Shown here: piece by piece, positions 7,002-15,139 of the stretch
Layout of the letters: every line of letters starts with the position of its first letter
How positions within the stretch are numbered: position 1 is the stretch's first letter
Assembly: GCA_029240815.1 (NCBI GenBank)
Contig: JARDZO010000116.1
Coordinates: 1 to 16,120, forward strand
DNA length: 16,120 nucleotides
Direction: 5' to 3'
Origin: Brevibacillus sp.
GTDB lineage: Bacteria > Bacillota > Bacilli > Brevibacillales > Brevibacillaceae
Position numbers and translations under genes: made by a program
Notes under the pieces: generated by a model
What the model saw: only the letters and a program-made list of their open reading frames with translations
Told to the model about the DNA's origin: nothing
The model's database searches: none

Positions 7002-7976
7002 CTAGGACAAGCGGTAGACGGCAAATGGCTCTCCATGACGATACGGATCGCTCAGCTGATCCAGTTGCGCTAGCAGCTCCTCATCCAGCTTGATCGATGT
7101 GCTCTGCACGTTATCGGTCAGCTGTTCCAAGCGCGTCGCTCCAACGATCACGGTCGAGACAACAGGCTGGTGCATCAGCCATGCGAGGGAAAGAGCACTT
7201 GCAGAATGGCCGAGCTCGTTTGCCATGCTGCTCAGCCTTTGTCCAAATGCCACCTTGTCTTCATTTAAAAACCGGGTAAATCGCGGTTCGACATCGGCAC
7301 GCGAGCCTTCTGGCGCCTTTTCTGCCGAAGTGTACTTTCCAGTCAAGATACCACCTGCCAGCGGAAAATAAGGAATGATACCTACTCCCTGATCCAAGCA
7401 AGCCGGCACCAGCTCTCTTTCCGGCGTCCGATCCGCCAGAGAGTAACTGACCTGCGTAGAGACGTAGCGATTTAATCCTTTGCTCTCGCTGATCCCCAAC
7501 GCCTTGACTAGTTCCCATGCCGCGTAATTGGATGCTCCAATATACCGTACCTTTCCAGCCCGTACCATGTCGTCTAACGCACGCAGCGTCTCTTCCAAAG
7601 GCGTCTCGGGATCAAACGTATGTATCTGGTACAAGTCCACATAATCCGTCTGCAGCCGTCTCAGGCTGTTTTCCAGTTCCATCTGCAAATGGTACCGTGA
7701 TGATCCTCTCTGGTTCGGTCCTTCCCCGCGGACCAGACCGGCTTTGGTCGCCAGCACAACCTCGTGCCGTCTTCCCTCCAGCGCACCTCCGATGATGCGC
7801 TCCGATTCCGTATTTGTGTAAATATTCGCCGTGTCGATAAATGTGATCCCGCTATCGATCGCCTGATGAATAATCCGCGTAGAGGTAGCTTCGTCCGCTC
7901 GTCCTCCGAATGAATTGGTGCCCAATCCCAGTGCCGAAACCTTCAGACCGCTGTTGCCTAATCGACGATATTTCAT
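7002..7976 (-). CDS. Aldo/keto reductase
   Basis: A 324-residue NADPH-dependent oxidoreductase of the aldo/keto reductase (TIM barrel) superfamily. The catalytic tetrad is visible: D48 and Y53 in FIDTANIYTNTESE, K78 in VLATKAG, and H119 in YQIHTFD. The GASNYAAWEL stretch and the C-terminal IVGATRLEQL are nicotinamide and phosphate-site motifs of the family. I chose the ATG at 7976 because the typical N-terminus MKYRRLGNSGLKVSALGLG begins there and AGAGGGTGAG lies just upstream. A start at 8024 would add a non-homologous leader and fall on a probable -10 element. The substrate is unknown; sequences like this often act on aldehydes or methylglyoxal. It is divergent from merR-mfs and could share its control. 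Confidence 0.93.
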   Translation of the reverse strand: MKYRRLGNSGLKVSALGLGTNSFGGRADEATSTRIIHQAIDSGITFIDTANIYTNTESERIIGGALEGRRHEVVLATKAGLVRGEGPNQRGSSRYHLQMELENSLRRLQTDYVDLYQIHTFDPETPLEETLRALDDMVRAGKVRYIGASNYAAWELVKALGISESKGLNRYVSTQVSYSLADRTPERELVPACLDQGVGIIPYFPLAGGILTGKYTSAEKAPEGSRADVEPRFTRFLNEDKVAFGQRLSSMANELGHSASALSLAWLMHQPVVSTVIVGATRLEQLTDNVQSTSIKLDEELLAQLDQLSDPYRHGEPFAVYRLS

Positions 7977-8022
7977 CGTTCTCACCCTCTTTTCTTTCGG
8001 AAAAATGTAGGTACTCCCTTCC

Positions 8023-8051
8023 ATTATCTCTCAACTCCAAGCTGCTGTCTC
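8023..8051 (-). promoter_or_regulatory. Candidate sigma-A promoter of the aldo/keto reductase
   Basis: On the minus strand GAGACA (8051-8046, 4 of 6 to TTGACA) and GATAAT (8028-8023, 5 of 6 to TATAAT) are separated by exactly 17 bp. They would give a transcript starting about 40 nt before the ATG at 7976. This is a prediction from sequence only. Confidence 0.45.
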
Positions 8052-8107
8052 CTTTGCTCGCATAACTCCTTTCTGGAAAACAAATCCTAGAACGAGAAGT
8101 TTTCACA

Positions 8108-8138
8108 TTGCAAAACCATTACGTTTACGTTAAGGTTA
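8108..8138 (+). promoter_or_regulatory. MerR-type operator and promoter of the merR-mfs operon
   Basis: CCATTACGTTTACGTTAAGG (8116-8135) matches its own reverse complement at 14 of 20 positions. It lies just downstream of a TTGCAA -35 candidate (8108-8113). MerR-family regulators typically bind such a dyad within an over-long 19-20 bp spacer. The -10 is poor: at a 19-bp spacer it would be AGGTTA (8133-8138), while TTATTG (8136-8141) would need 22 bp. The site is about 55 bp before the merR start and about 80 bp upstream of the reductase promoter. Confidence 0.5.
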
Positions 8139-8189
8139 TTGTTGTGTCGAGATGATTCGTGAAAACCAACAAAGATGGGAGGGAACGCC

Positions 8190-8654
8190 TTGTACAAAAT
8201 CGATGAAGTTGCGCAGAAAGCAAAAATGACCAAGCGTGCGCTCCGTTATTACGAGGAATTAGGATTGGTATCTCCATCGGGGAGAACAGAGGGTGGCTAT
8301 CGCATGTATACAGATGCTGACGTAGAACGGATTCTGCACGTCAAAGACATGCGTGATTTACTCGGAGCTTCCTTGGCTGAAATAAAGGACATGGTGGAGC
8401 TCGGTCGCCTGTATGAAGAACAACGGGATTTTTACAACGAGCACTACAAAAACCGCGATCTGGACGGGCCAGAACTGCTCAAACGGATCGAAATGCTGCA
8501 AACGCTGGAAGATACGCTCACTCCTCAGCGCCATTTGCTCCAAAGTAAAATCGAGCGTATGCAAGAACTGCTGCTAACCTTTGATGAGAGACTAGAGAGA
8601 ATTGTCAGCAAACGAAACGAGCTGACTTCAAAATACGAGGGAGGAAACAACTAG
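8190..8654 (+). CDS. MerR-family transcriptional regulator (YfmP-like)
   Basis: A 154-residue regulator. The winged-helix DNA-binding domain (about 1-70) has YKIDEVAQKAKMTKRALRYY followed by EELGLV and GGYRMYTDADVERI, typical of MerR proteins. A long helical dimerisation segment (about 95-145) follows. I start it at the TTG at 8190: GGGAGGG (8177-8183) is 6 nt upstream, and the protein then begins right at the HTH. The ATG at 8175 overlaps that binding site and has little behind it. The protein contains no cysteine, so it is not a thiol-based metal sensor of the MerR, CueR or ZntR kind. It abuts the MFS gene with no gap. This pairing resembles B. subtilis yfmP-yfmO, in which YfmP represses its efflux pump; that parallel is an inference. 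Confidence 0.9.
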   Translation: MYKIDEVAQKAKMTKRALRYYEELGLVSPSGRTEGGYRMYTDADVERILHVKDMRDLLGASLAEIKDMVELGRLYEEQRDFYNEHYKNRDLDGPELLKRIEMLQTLEDTLTPQRHLLQSKIERMQELLLTFDERLERIVSKRNELTSKYEGGNN

Positions 8655-9830
8655 ATGTCTTCAGATGCACATTCACTCCGTACGATTTTAAAGCAGACCA
8701 AATCTGCTTACGCCGTTGCCTTCGCCTGCGTGGTTGCCTTTATGGGAATCGGACTAGTCGACCCGATCCTGCCTGCCATCGCAAGCAAGCTTAACGCCAC
8801 ACCTAGCCAGGTTTCATTGCTGTTTACCAGCTACATGCTCATGACCGGGATCACCATGCTGGTTACCGGATGGCTGTCCAGCCGGATTGGTCCCAAACGC
8901 ACCATGCTTTTCGGATTGCTCGCCATCATCCTGTTTTCTTTTTTGGGCGGTATGGCTTCGTCCGTTGACGGGATTGTCTGGTTCCGTGCTGGTTGGGGAT
9001 TCGGGAACGCCTTTTTTATTTCTACTGCGCTAGCCGTCATTGTCAGTGTAGCGAGCGGCGGTACGGCATCCGCCATCGTTTTGTATGAAGCTGCTATCGG
9101 TCTTGGCATGTCGGTCGGCCCTTTGCTCGGTGGTCTGCTCGGTGGTATCAGCTGGCGCGGCCCGTTCTTCGGCGTCTCAGTCCTGATGGCCATCGCATTC
9201 CTTGCTGTCTTTGTACTGCTGAAGGACTTACCCAAACCAACGAAACGCACTTCTCTATCGGATCCATTCCGTGCCTTGCGCTACCCTGGCCTCTTTACGA
9301 TGGCTGTCACCGCCCTTTTATATAACTTTGGATTCTTTACCTTGCTCGCTTATTCGCCTTTCGTCCTGAACATGGATGAACATAGTCTCGGTCTTGTCTT
9401 CTTTTTCTGGGGCATCATGCTGGCGATTACTTCCGTGATTGTCGCGCCAAAATTACAGGATCAATTTGGCTCCGTTCCTACCCTGTTTGCCATGCTCCTG
9501 CTTCTGGCCATCGATCTTGCCTACATGGGCATTGGCGTCACTTCCCAAACCGGGTTGGTCATCGCCATTATCATCGCCGGCGGGATTCTGGGTATCATCA
9601 ACACGATCCTGACTGCTTCTGTAATGGACGTTGCTCCAGTGGAACGGGCTGTTGCCTCTTCCGCCTACAGCTTTGTCCGGTTCGTAGGCGGGGCGATCGC
9701 TCCATGGCTCGCAGGGAAATTGTCTGAGGTGTTTACCGCCAGCATTCCTTTTTACGCGGGAGCAATCGCCGTTTTGATTAGTATGCTCGCTCTCTTTATC
9801 GGGCGGCGTCACCTGACCGAAATCAAATAA
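8655..9830 (+). CDS. MFS efflux transporter (YfmO-like, DHA1-type)
   Basis: A 391-residue integral membrane protein with about 12 hydrophobic segments, the normal size for a drug:H+ antiporter of the major facilitator superfamily. The first helix contains VVAFMGIGLVDPILPAIA, a motif D-like signature of 12-TM exporters. The loop between helices 2 and 3 has GWLSSRIGPKRTM (motif A: G-x-x-x-D/S-R-x-G-x-K/R-R). GLGMSVGPLLGG is the antiporter motif C of helix 5. The ATG begins right after the merR stop, with GGGAGG about 10 nt upstream inside merR, so translation is coupled. Exported substrates cannot be read from the sequence. The closest relative I can name is YfmO, with moderate assurance. Confidence 0.9.
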   Translation: MSSDAHSLRTILKQTKSAYAVAFACVVAFMGIGLVDPILPAIASKLNATPSQVSLLFTSYMLMTGITMLVTGWLSSRIGPKRTMLFGLLAIILFSFLGGMASSVDGIVWFRAGWGFGNAFFISTALAVIVSVASGGTASAIVLYEAAIGLGMSVGPLLGGLLGGISWRGPFFGVSVLMAIAFLAVFVLLKDLPKPTKRTSLSDPFRALRYPGLFTMAVTALLYNFGFFTLLAYSPFVLNMDEHSLGLVFFFWGIMLAITSVIVAPKLQDQFGSVPTLFAMLLLLAIDLAYMGIGVTSQTGLVIAIIIAGGILGIINTILTASVMDVAPVERAVASSAYSFVRFVGGAIAPWLAGKLSEVFTASIPFYAGAIAVLISMLALFIGRRHLTEIK

Positions 9831-9851
9831 CCTCGGCTCTGCAACAATAGT

Positions 9852-9909
9852 AAAGGCACCTGCCTAGATGTGACTTGCTTCTTCTCACATCCTGCAGGTG
9901 CCTTTTTTC
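9852..9909 (+). terminator. Two-tier terminator after the MFS gene
   Basis: AAAGGCACCTGC (9852-9863) pairs with GCAGGTGCCTTT (9894-9905), a perfect 12-bp outer stem. Inside it GATGTGA (9867-9873) pairs with TCACATC (9885-9891), giving a stacked hairpin. The T run extends to 9909. The element also lies 18 bp beyond the stop of the convergent peptidase gene and can serve both. Confidence 0.88.
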
Positions 9910-9926
9910 TTTTCCTATTTCTCTCT

Positions 9927-11063
9927 CTATACTTCTTCGATCAAACGCGCCAGCAGCGCGGCGCGGACCGATATTTCACCCAGTTCGATCCATTCATCCG
10001 GCGAGTGAGCAAATCCTCCCTTGGAGCCGAGACCGTCCAGCGTAGGGGTGCCGCAAGCAGCAGCGAAGTTCCCGTCACTCACCCCGCCTGTTCCCGCTTC
10101 CTCGAGAGCGAGCCCCCATTCATTGATACTGATTGATTTGGCCAGCTCAAATAATGCTCCGGTCTCTTCCGTCCTCTCCATCGGTGGACGTCGGATGCCT
10201 CCTGTGACGTGTACGCTCGTTCCTGCGAGGGTGGGCTTCAGCTCGCGAATCACCCTTTCGATCCGTTTGGCCTCCTCCATAGAAACGATACGTACATCGA
10301 CTTGTGCCTCCGCAAAATCAGCGACTACATTCGAGCCGATCCCGCCACTGACCGTACCGACATTGATCGTCGTCCCTCGGTCATAATCGGTTAACGAATG
10401 CAAATACTGAATCTGTCGGGACATTTCTTCGATCGCAGAAATCCCTTTTTGGTGATCGACTCCGGCATGGGCCGAAACACCGTGAACTTGCAGGGTAAAG
10501 TGCGCACTTCCCTTGCGCCACGTCTTCAATGCGCCTGTGGGCTCGGTCGGAGGCTCCAGGACAAAGCTGGCGATTGATCGCAACGCTTCCTCCTCCACTA
10601 AAGTACGAGAAGTGGGACTACCGATTTCTTCATCGCTGTTTAACAGCAGGACGATCTTTTTATCTGTGGGCAAGCGGTCGAGCTGGACCAAGGCACGCAT
10701 TGCAAACATGGCTTGCAGCACACCCGCTTTCATGTCGTAAACGCCCGGTCCGTACGCTTTGCCGTCCTGTATGGAGAAGGGCCGGCGAGCCGCTTCTCCT
10801 TTTAGCCACACCGTATCGTAGTGACCGATTATCAGCACTTGTCGTTCCCCGTTGCCCAACGTGCATCGCACCTGATCACCATAGGTCGGGTTCGGAATCA
10901 GCTCTGCCGATCCTCCGGTCAAGCGCTGAAATTGAAGGGCGAACCACCCTGCCATCCGGTCACCCAACACTTTATCCCGCGATGGGGAATCCATGTTGAC
11001 CGATTCTTCGAGCAACTGCAGAAAGTGTGTCATGTTGTCTTGTAAATACGTGTGAATTGACAT
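9927..11063 (-). CDS. M20-family metallopeptidase, carboxypeptidase G2-like
   Basis: A 378-residue dizinc hydrolase, close in length and motifs to glutamate carboxypeptidase (CPG2) of the M20A group. The predicted metal ligands and catalytic residues are all present: H81 and D83 in GHYDTVW, bridging D110 in GPGVYDMKAG, general base E145 and ligand E146 in NSDEEIGS, E170 in FVLEPPTE, and H353 in GGFAHSPDEW. A lid/dimerisation domain occupies about residues 180-290 (KGSAHFTLQVHGVSAHAG). There is no signal peptide, so it acts in the cytoplasm. The start is ATG with GAGG 4 nt and AGGAAG 10 nt upstream. It begins 12 bp after the last permease gene, so it is the end of the transporter operon. CPG2 relatives cleave C-terminal glutamate or other amide-linked amino acids; the substrate here is not known. 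Confidence 0.9.
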   Translation of the reverse strand: MSIHTYLQDNMTHFLQLLEESVNMDSPSRDKVLGDRMAGWFALQFQRLTGGSAELIPNPTYGDQVRCTLGNGERQVLIIGHYDTVWLKGEAARRPFSIQDGKAYGPGVYDMKAGVLQAMFAMRALVQLDRLPTDKKIVLLLNSDEEIGSPTSRTLVEEEALRSIASFVLEPPTEPTGALKTWRKGSAHFTLQVHGVSAHAGVDHQKGISAIEEMSRQIQYLHSLTDYDRGTTINVGTVSGGIGSNVVADFAEAQVDVRIVSMEEAKRIERVIRELKPTLAGTSVHVTGGIRRPPMERTEETGALFELAKSISINEWGLALEEAGTGGVSDGNFAAACGTPTLDGLGSKGGFAHSPDEWIELGEISVRAALLARLIEEV

Positions 11064-11075
11064 AGTGCCTCTTCC

Positions 11076-11876
11076 TTAGTGGGATTGGGAATTGAGTCCG
11101 AATAGGCGCTCCAGTCCATACACTTTTTCCAGCAAGATGATAAACACCAGGCTCAGCAGAATAACCACGGACGAGATGGAAGCCACCAATGGGTCCAGCG
11201 TTTCCTGCATGTAGGTGAAAATCGCAAGCGGTAGCGTCGTCGTGTCCGGTGCCACCAAAAAGAGCGAAACGGTCACGTTATCAAACGACGTCAAGAACGA
11301 GAAAATCATTCCGGACACGATAGCGGGCCTAAGCAGTGGAAGTGTAATGTCCCAGAAAACCCGAAACGGGTGCGCTCCCAGCATGTATCCCGCTTTTTCC
11401 AGCGTATAGTCAAAGGAGCTAAGACCAGTCAATACAAGCCGCACCACATACGGGATGGAAATCAGGATGTGCGCGAGCAAGAGACCAGTAAATGTACCCG
11501 CAATGCCGATCCGTGTAAAGAACAGCAAAGCCGAGATCCCGATAATGAGGGACGGAACAGTGAGTGGAGAGAGCATCAATGCATTAAGGACTCCACTCCC
11601 GCGAAACTTGTATTTGGACAAGGCAAATGCAGCGAGTGTGCCTACGAAAGTCGCGAGCACAGCCGTGATGGCTGCCAGCTTGAGACTCGTCCAGAGCGAA
11701 TCGATAAACTCAGGTCTGTCCAAAATCATCGTATACCATTGCCAGGAAAAGCCCTCTGGCGGAAAAGCCAGATAGCCTGCGGCCGTAAACGAGCTGGGAA
11801 TGATGACCAAAAACGGCAGATTGACCAGAAGCAACACCAAAAAGGTAATGAGCCCAAGTACGTTGATTTTTTTCAT
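11076..11876 (-). CDS. ABC transporter permease, PotC-like
   Basis: A 266-residue inner-membrane permease with about six hydrophobic helices. The first is at about residues 8-30, and the last near the C-terminus is VVILLSLVFIILLEKVYGLE. The cytoplasmic coupling helix (EAA motif) is recognisable around AGYMLGAHPFRVFWDITLPL. It belongs to the polyamine/Fe3+/2-aminoethylphosphonate permease group of binding-protein-dependent importers. The ATG overlaps the preceding permease stop by 4 bp (ATGA), so the two are translationally coupled and likely form a heterodimer. The M20 peptidase gene follows 12 bp later. Confidence 0.92.
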   Translation of the reverse strand: MKKINVLGLITFLVLLLVNLPFLVIIPSSFTAAGYLAFPPEGFSWQWYTMILDRPEFIDSLWTSLKLAAITAVLATFVGTLAAFALSKYKFRGSGVLNALMLSPLTVPSLIIGISALLFFTRIGIAGTFTGLLLAHILISIPYVVRLVLTGLSSFDYTLEKAGYMLGAHPFRVFWDITLPLLRPAIVSGMIFSFLTSFDNVTVSLFLVAPDTTTLPLAIFTYMQETLDPLVASISSVVILLSLVFIILLEKVYGLERLFGLNSQSH

Positions 11877-12715
11877 GACGCAAACACCTCTTTGTACCTC
11901 TTGGTTTCAATCAGCTTGGTATACAAGGTAACCAGCACGATTGTACTGCCCAATAACAGGAAGGCGAGTGCCGCACCCAACGGCCAATTCAAGGTAGCCA
12001 TGATTTGCTCGTAAGCAATCACTGGCATCACTTTGACCGATGTTCCGCCCATCAGAGCAGGCGTCACAAAAGCGCTCATCGACAGGCTGAATACCAGCGT
12101 CGTTCCTGCAATGATGCCAGGCAGACTGAGCGGCAACGTCACGCTGAAAAACGTGCGAACGCGCGAAGCACCTAGAATCGATGCGGCTTTGTTCAACGAT
12201 GGATCGATGGCGTACATACTCGTCGCGATGGCAAGCACCATGTACGCGATAAACGAGTCGGTCAGACCGATCACCACGCCCAGTTCGTTGTACAAGAGTC
12301 GAAGTGGCTGCTCGATAATCCCCAGCGCGATCAAAGACTCATTGATCCAGCCTTTATCACCCAGCACGACGACCCAGCCGAAGTTGCGGATGACTACGCT
12401 GATGAGATGGGGGGCGAGGATTAACATCGTGACAATCCCGCGCATTTTGCCTGTCGCTTGCGCCATGTACATAGCTACTGGATAGCCGAGCACCAACGTA
12501 GCGAGCACCGTCCAGAGACTGACACGGATCGTCCGCCATAAGATTTGCACATAGAACGGATCTTGCACAAACAACGCGTAATTTTGCAGCGAAAAGGCTT
12601 CGTTTTCATCCTGAAAGCTGAGCAAGAGCATCAGGAGCATCGGAATCAGGAAGACACCCAGCAGGACAATCATGGCTGGCGCCGTCAGCAGTGTAATCGA
12701 GAGACGTTTGCTCAT
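11873..12715 (-). CDS. ABC transporter permease, PotB-like
   Basis: A 280-residue inner-membrane permease with about six hydrophobic helices, starting with ITLLTAPAMIVLLGVFLIPM. The EAA-type coupling loop lies in LNKAASILGASRVRTFFSVT followed by LPLSLPGII. The ATG at 12715 has GAGGGG 8 nt upstream and lies 3 bp beyond the ATPase stop. Together with the next permease it should form the transmembrane channel served by the ATPase encoded just upstream. Confidence 0.92.
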   Translation of the reverse strand: MSKRLSITLLTAPAMIVLLGVFLIPMLLMLLLSFQDENEAFSLQNYALFVQDPFYVQILWRTIRVSLWTVLATLVLGYPVAMYMAQATGKMRGIVTMLILAPHLISVVIRNFGWVVVLGDKGWINESLIALGIIEQPLRLLYNELGVVIGLTDSFIAYMVLAIATSMYAIDPSLNKAASILGASRVRTFFSVTLPLSLPGIIAGTTLVFSLSMSAFVTPALMGGTSVKVMPVIAYEQIMATLNWPLGAALAFLLLGSTIVLVTLYTKLIETKRYKEVFAS

Positions 12716-12718
12716 CCG

Positions 12719-13810
12719 TCATCCCCTCTCCGCCGGCATAACCAGCACGTCTTCCGCATTCCATTGACCAAACACTTTAGTTCCCGGCTCTCGTTCGGCC
12801 GATTTATCGCTCATCTGCACTTTGACAGACAAGGTGTGTCCGCCCGCACGCACCTCGCACTCGGTATAAGACCCAAGGAACGAAGCCAATTGCAGATGTC
12901 CCTCAACCTGATTGATTCCTGCACCAGCCGTATCGCTCAGCGTGATTTTCTCCGGCCGTACGAAGACGATCACCTTTTGTTTGGGGGCAAACCCGACTTG
13001 CTGCTTGCCCGCATGAATGGTCATCCCTTCTGTCGTACGGATGACGAGACGATCCCCTTCGACGCTAACGACTTCGCCTTCCATCCGGTTCGTTTTCCCG
13101 ATGAACGTATGCACGAACTCCGAAGCTGGTTGATTGTAAATCTCGAGCGGTGTGCCGATCTGCTCTACAAAGCCGTGGTTCAATACAACGATCCGGTCAG
13201 ACAGGGACAAAGCTTCCTCTTGATCGTGAGTAACAAAAATCGTCGTAACGCCGATTTCCTGATGCAGTCGCTTCAGCTCGTCGCGCAGTTCTTCGCGCAG
13301 CTTGGCATCCAGGTTGCTGAGTGGTTCATCCAGCAGTAGCAAGGACGGCTCGATAACCAATGCACGAGCGATCGCGATCCGTTGGCGCTGACCGCCGGAT
13401 AGCTGTTTGGGGAAGCGGTCTGCGACATTCGGCAGCTTCACCAGCGCCAGCACGCGGTTTACCCGCTCCTGCATCTCGGATTTGCTTACTTTTCTCAGCT
13501 TCAACCCGTACGCGATGTTCTCTGCTACGGTCATGTGCGGGAAAAGCGAGTAGGTCTGGAACACCATCCCCAGCTCCCGCTTGTAAGGGGGCACGCCATT
13601 CATGCGTTGCCCCTTGATCAGCAAATCACCGCCATCCGGGTCCAGAAAACCCGCAATCATGTTCAGGGTCGTGGTTTTACCGCAACCAGACGGCCCGAGG
13701 AAAGAAATAAACTCGCCTTGTTCCACCTGCAGGTTGAAGTCTTGAACCACGACATTGTTTTGAAATTTTTTCATGATGCCGCGCAGTTCGACGTCAATCA
13801 CCTTGGTCAC
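12719..13810 (-). CDS. ABC transporter ATPase, PotA/FbpC-like with TOBE domain
   Basis: A 363-residue ATPase that powers import from the cytoplasmic face. The nucleotide-binding domain (about 5-240) has Walker A GPSGCGKTT (39-47), Q-loop Q85, the signature LSGGQ (137-141), Walker B LLLLDEP with catalytic E162, the D-loop SNLDAK and H-loop H195. A C-terminal TOBE-type domain (about 240-360), with VRPEKITL, is typical of the polyamine, iron and maltose classes, where it takes part in regulation. The start is GTG at 13810, 8 bp after the binding-protein stop. Confidence 0.94.
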   Translation of the reverse strand: MTKVIDVELRGIMKKFQNNVVVQDFNLQVEQGEFISFLGPSGCGKTTTLNMIAGFLDPDGGDLLIKGQRMNGVPPYKRELGMVFQTYSLFPHMTVAENIAYGLKLRKVSKSEMQERVNRVLALVKLPNVADRFPKQLSGGQRQRIAIARALVIEPSLLLLDEPLSNLDAKLREELRDELKRLHQEIGVTTIFVTHDQEEALSLSDRIVVLNHGFVEQIGTPLEIYNQPASEFVHTFIGKTNRMEGEVVSVEGDRLVIRTTEGMTIHAGKQQVGFAPKQKVIVFVRPEKITLSDTAGAGINQVEGHLQLASFLGSYTECEVRAGGHTLSVKVQMSDKSAEREPGTKVFGQWNAEDVLVMPAERG

Positions 13811-13818
13811 GTTGACAC

Positions 13819-14937
13819 CTACTTTCCTGTATTGGGTGCGATTTCTTTATTGAAGCGATCCAGCCAGTTTGAGGTTTCTTTGCTGATTACGTCGTAGTTG
13901 AAATTCACTACTTTGGAACGGTCGAATTCCAGCGTTTTTGCGATGTCGTCAGGCAGCTTAACCGGAGTAGCCGGGTTGTAGTACAGCTTGGTTGCATACA
14001 TGGTTTGGACTTCATCCGTCAGCAAAAAGTCGATGAACGCCTTGGCAGCTTGCGGATGCTTTGCCCCTTTTACCAAGGTCGCAACGTTTGGCACGATGTT
14101 ACCGCCCTCTTCAGGGAAGACGAATTCTACCGGCAATCCGGTTTCTTTTTGCGTCAGGCTGCGAGCCATTGTCCATGTCGTGTAGGCTGCGCTCTTGTTT
14201 TGCAGATTTTGCTGAAGCTGTGCCGCGCTTTTCGCAAAGGTAGGCATGTACCCTGCGATTGTCGCCATCTTTTGGAACCCGGGCTCGATGCTCGTCTCAG
14301 ATCCACCGTTGGCATATGCCAGCATAATCATGGTCGAGCGGCCAAAGTTGCTCGCTACGTCTGTCATCGTGATGTTGCCTTTCACTTCAGGCTTGGTCAA
14401 ATCGTTCCAAGACTTCGGTACAGGCAAATTCTTTTCTTTTACCAGCTCGGTATTATAGGTAATTCCCATCGGTGTGAAGTTGACGACGATACCGCTATCT
14501 TCTTTCATCTTCAGGTCTGCCGGTACGTTCTTCATGTTCGGAATGTCTGTAGCGGAGACGGTTTCCCACAAGCCTTCCTGGCGACCTTTTTCTTGCTCGC
14601 CGCCTTCTACGATCGTCAAATCAATTTGTGGAGAGTTTTTCTGCGCTTTGACTTTCGCAACGATTTCAGTGGAAACACCGGAAACATAGGTCAGCTTTAC
14701 GTTCGGGTATTTTTCATTGAACTTTTTGAAGAACTCGTCTTTCATCAGCTTTTCTACTGTAGCGCCATTCCCTGCTACGACGAGCGTGTCTTCCAGCTGA
14801 ACCTGTGCTGAAGCGCTTTCTTTTGATCCAGCAGGCTGTGCTGGTGTGGAAGATTGTGGTGCTGGCGAGCCACAGCCCGCGAGCAAGGAACCCGTCAGAG
14901 CAAAAATGGAGAGTACGGATAATGTCTTTTTCTTCAC
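13819..14937 (-). CDS. ABC transporter substrate-binding lipoprotein
   Basis: A 372-residue extracellular solute-binding lipoprotein of the type that serves polyamine, Fe3+ and phosphonate ABC importers. The signal peptide MKKKTLSVLSIFALTG ends in the lipobox LLAGC with acylated C22, followed by a Ser/Pro/Ala-rich linker to about residue 48. The body starts DTLVVAGNGATVEKLM and contains WNDLTKPEVKGNITM, HPQAAKAFIDFLLT and YYNPATPV, as in family 1/6-type binding proteins. The start is GTG at 14937 with GGGGGTT about 10 nt upstream. It is the first gene of the five-gene operon, which usually ensures the highest expression of the binding protein. I cannot identify the ligand. Confidence 0.93.
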   Translation of the reverse strand: MKKKTLSVLSIFALTGSLLAGCGSPAPQSSTPAQPAGSKESASAQVQLEDTLVVAGNGATVEKLMKDEFFKKFNEKYPNVKLTYVSGVSTEIVAKVKAQKNSPQIDLTIVEGGEQEKGRQEGLWETVSATDIPNMKNVPADLKMKEDSGIVVNFTPMGITYNTELVKEKNLPVPKSWNDLTKPEVKGNITMTDVASNFGRSTMIMLAYANGGSETSIEPGFQKMATIAGYMPTFAKSAAQLQQNLQNKSAAYTTWTMARSLTQKETGLPVEFVFPEEGGNIVPNVATLVKGAKHPQAAKAFIDFLLTDEVQTMYATKLYYNPATPVKLPDDIAKTLEFDRSKVVNFNYDVISKETSNWLDRFNKEIAPNTGK

Positions 14938-14971
14938 TTGTGTTCAACCCCCGATTATTCTAAGTTGTTCA

Positions 14972-15020
14972 CGAATAGAGAACGCTGTTTGCTATTCGAG
15001 AACGATAGTGCTATACTATC
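14972..15020. promoter_or_regulatory. Dyads and phased repeats in the iclR-operon control region
   Basis: CGAATAG (14972-14978) and CTATTCG (14992-14998) form a 7-bp inverted repeat. GAGAACG occurs twice, at 14978-14984 and 14998-15004, exactly 20 bp apart, so both copies face the same side of the helix. GATAGT (15004-15009) and ACTATC (15015-15020) form a further 6-bp dyad over the predicted -10. These are plausible operator sites for the divergent IclR protein; binding is inferred. Confidence 0.45.
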
Positions 15021-15042
15021 ACAAAAGAAACTGACTATTCAA
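15013..15042 (-). promoter_or_regulatory. Candidate promoter of the ABC importer-peptidase operon
   Basis: On the minus strand TTGAAT (15042-15037) and TAGTAT (15018-15013) are 18 bp apart, each 4 of 6 to the sigma-A consensus. An alternative -10, TATAGC, is shifted by 3 bp. The -10 lies in the GATAGT/ACTATC dyad and the -35 touches the dyad TGACTA/TAGTCA (15032-15037 and 15045-15050). That placement suits repressor control. Confidence 0.4.
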
Positions 15043-15099
15043 GGTAGTCATAGTAAAAAAACCATTTGCTCAATTCTAGGAGTAAGCGTTTCCTTGTTA

Positions 15100-15108
15100 T
15101 GGTAGAAT
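15100..15108 (+). promoter_or_regulatory. Extended -10 promoter of the iclR gene
   Basis: TGGTAGAAT is a TGN-extended -10 (TAGAAT is 5 of 6 to consensus). Transcription would begin near 15115. This supports translation from the ATG at 15140 rather than the one at 15116, which would be at the transcript end. No clear -35 is present. Confidence 0.5.
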
Positions 15109-15139
15109 AAGAGCAATGAGCTTCGAAGGAGACGGTTTC

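Noticed and set aside
8024..8024. Longer start for the aldo/keto reductase at the ATG at 8024
   Set aside because: It would add a 16-residue leader foreign to the family and overlaps the predicted -10 element; the ATG at 7976 has a good binding site.
12545..13339. 264-residue plus-strand open frame opposite the ATPase and permease genes
   Set aside because: It is antisense to a clear ABC ATPase gene with all motifs intact and has no recognisable domain; a shadow frame.
14005..14811. 268-residue plus-strand open frame opposite the binding-protein gene
   Set aside because: It is the mirror of a well-supported lipoprotein gene and reads as low-meaning, cysteine- and arginine-rich sequence.
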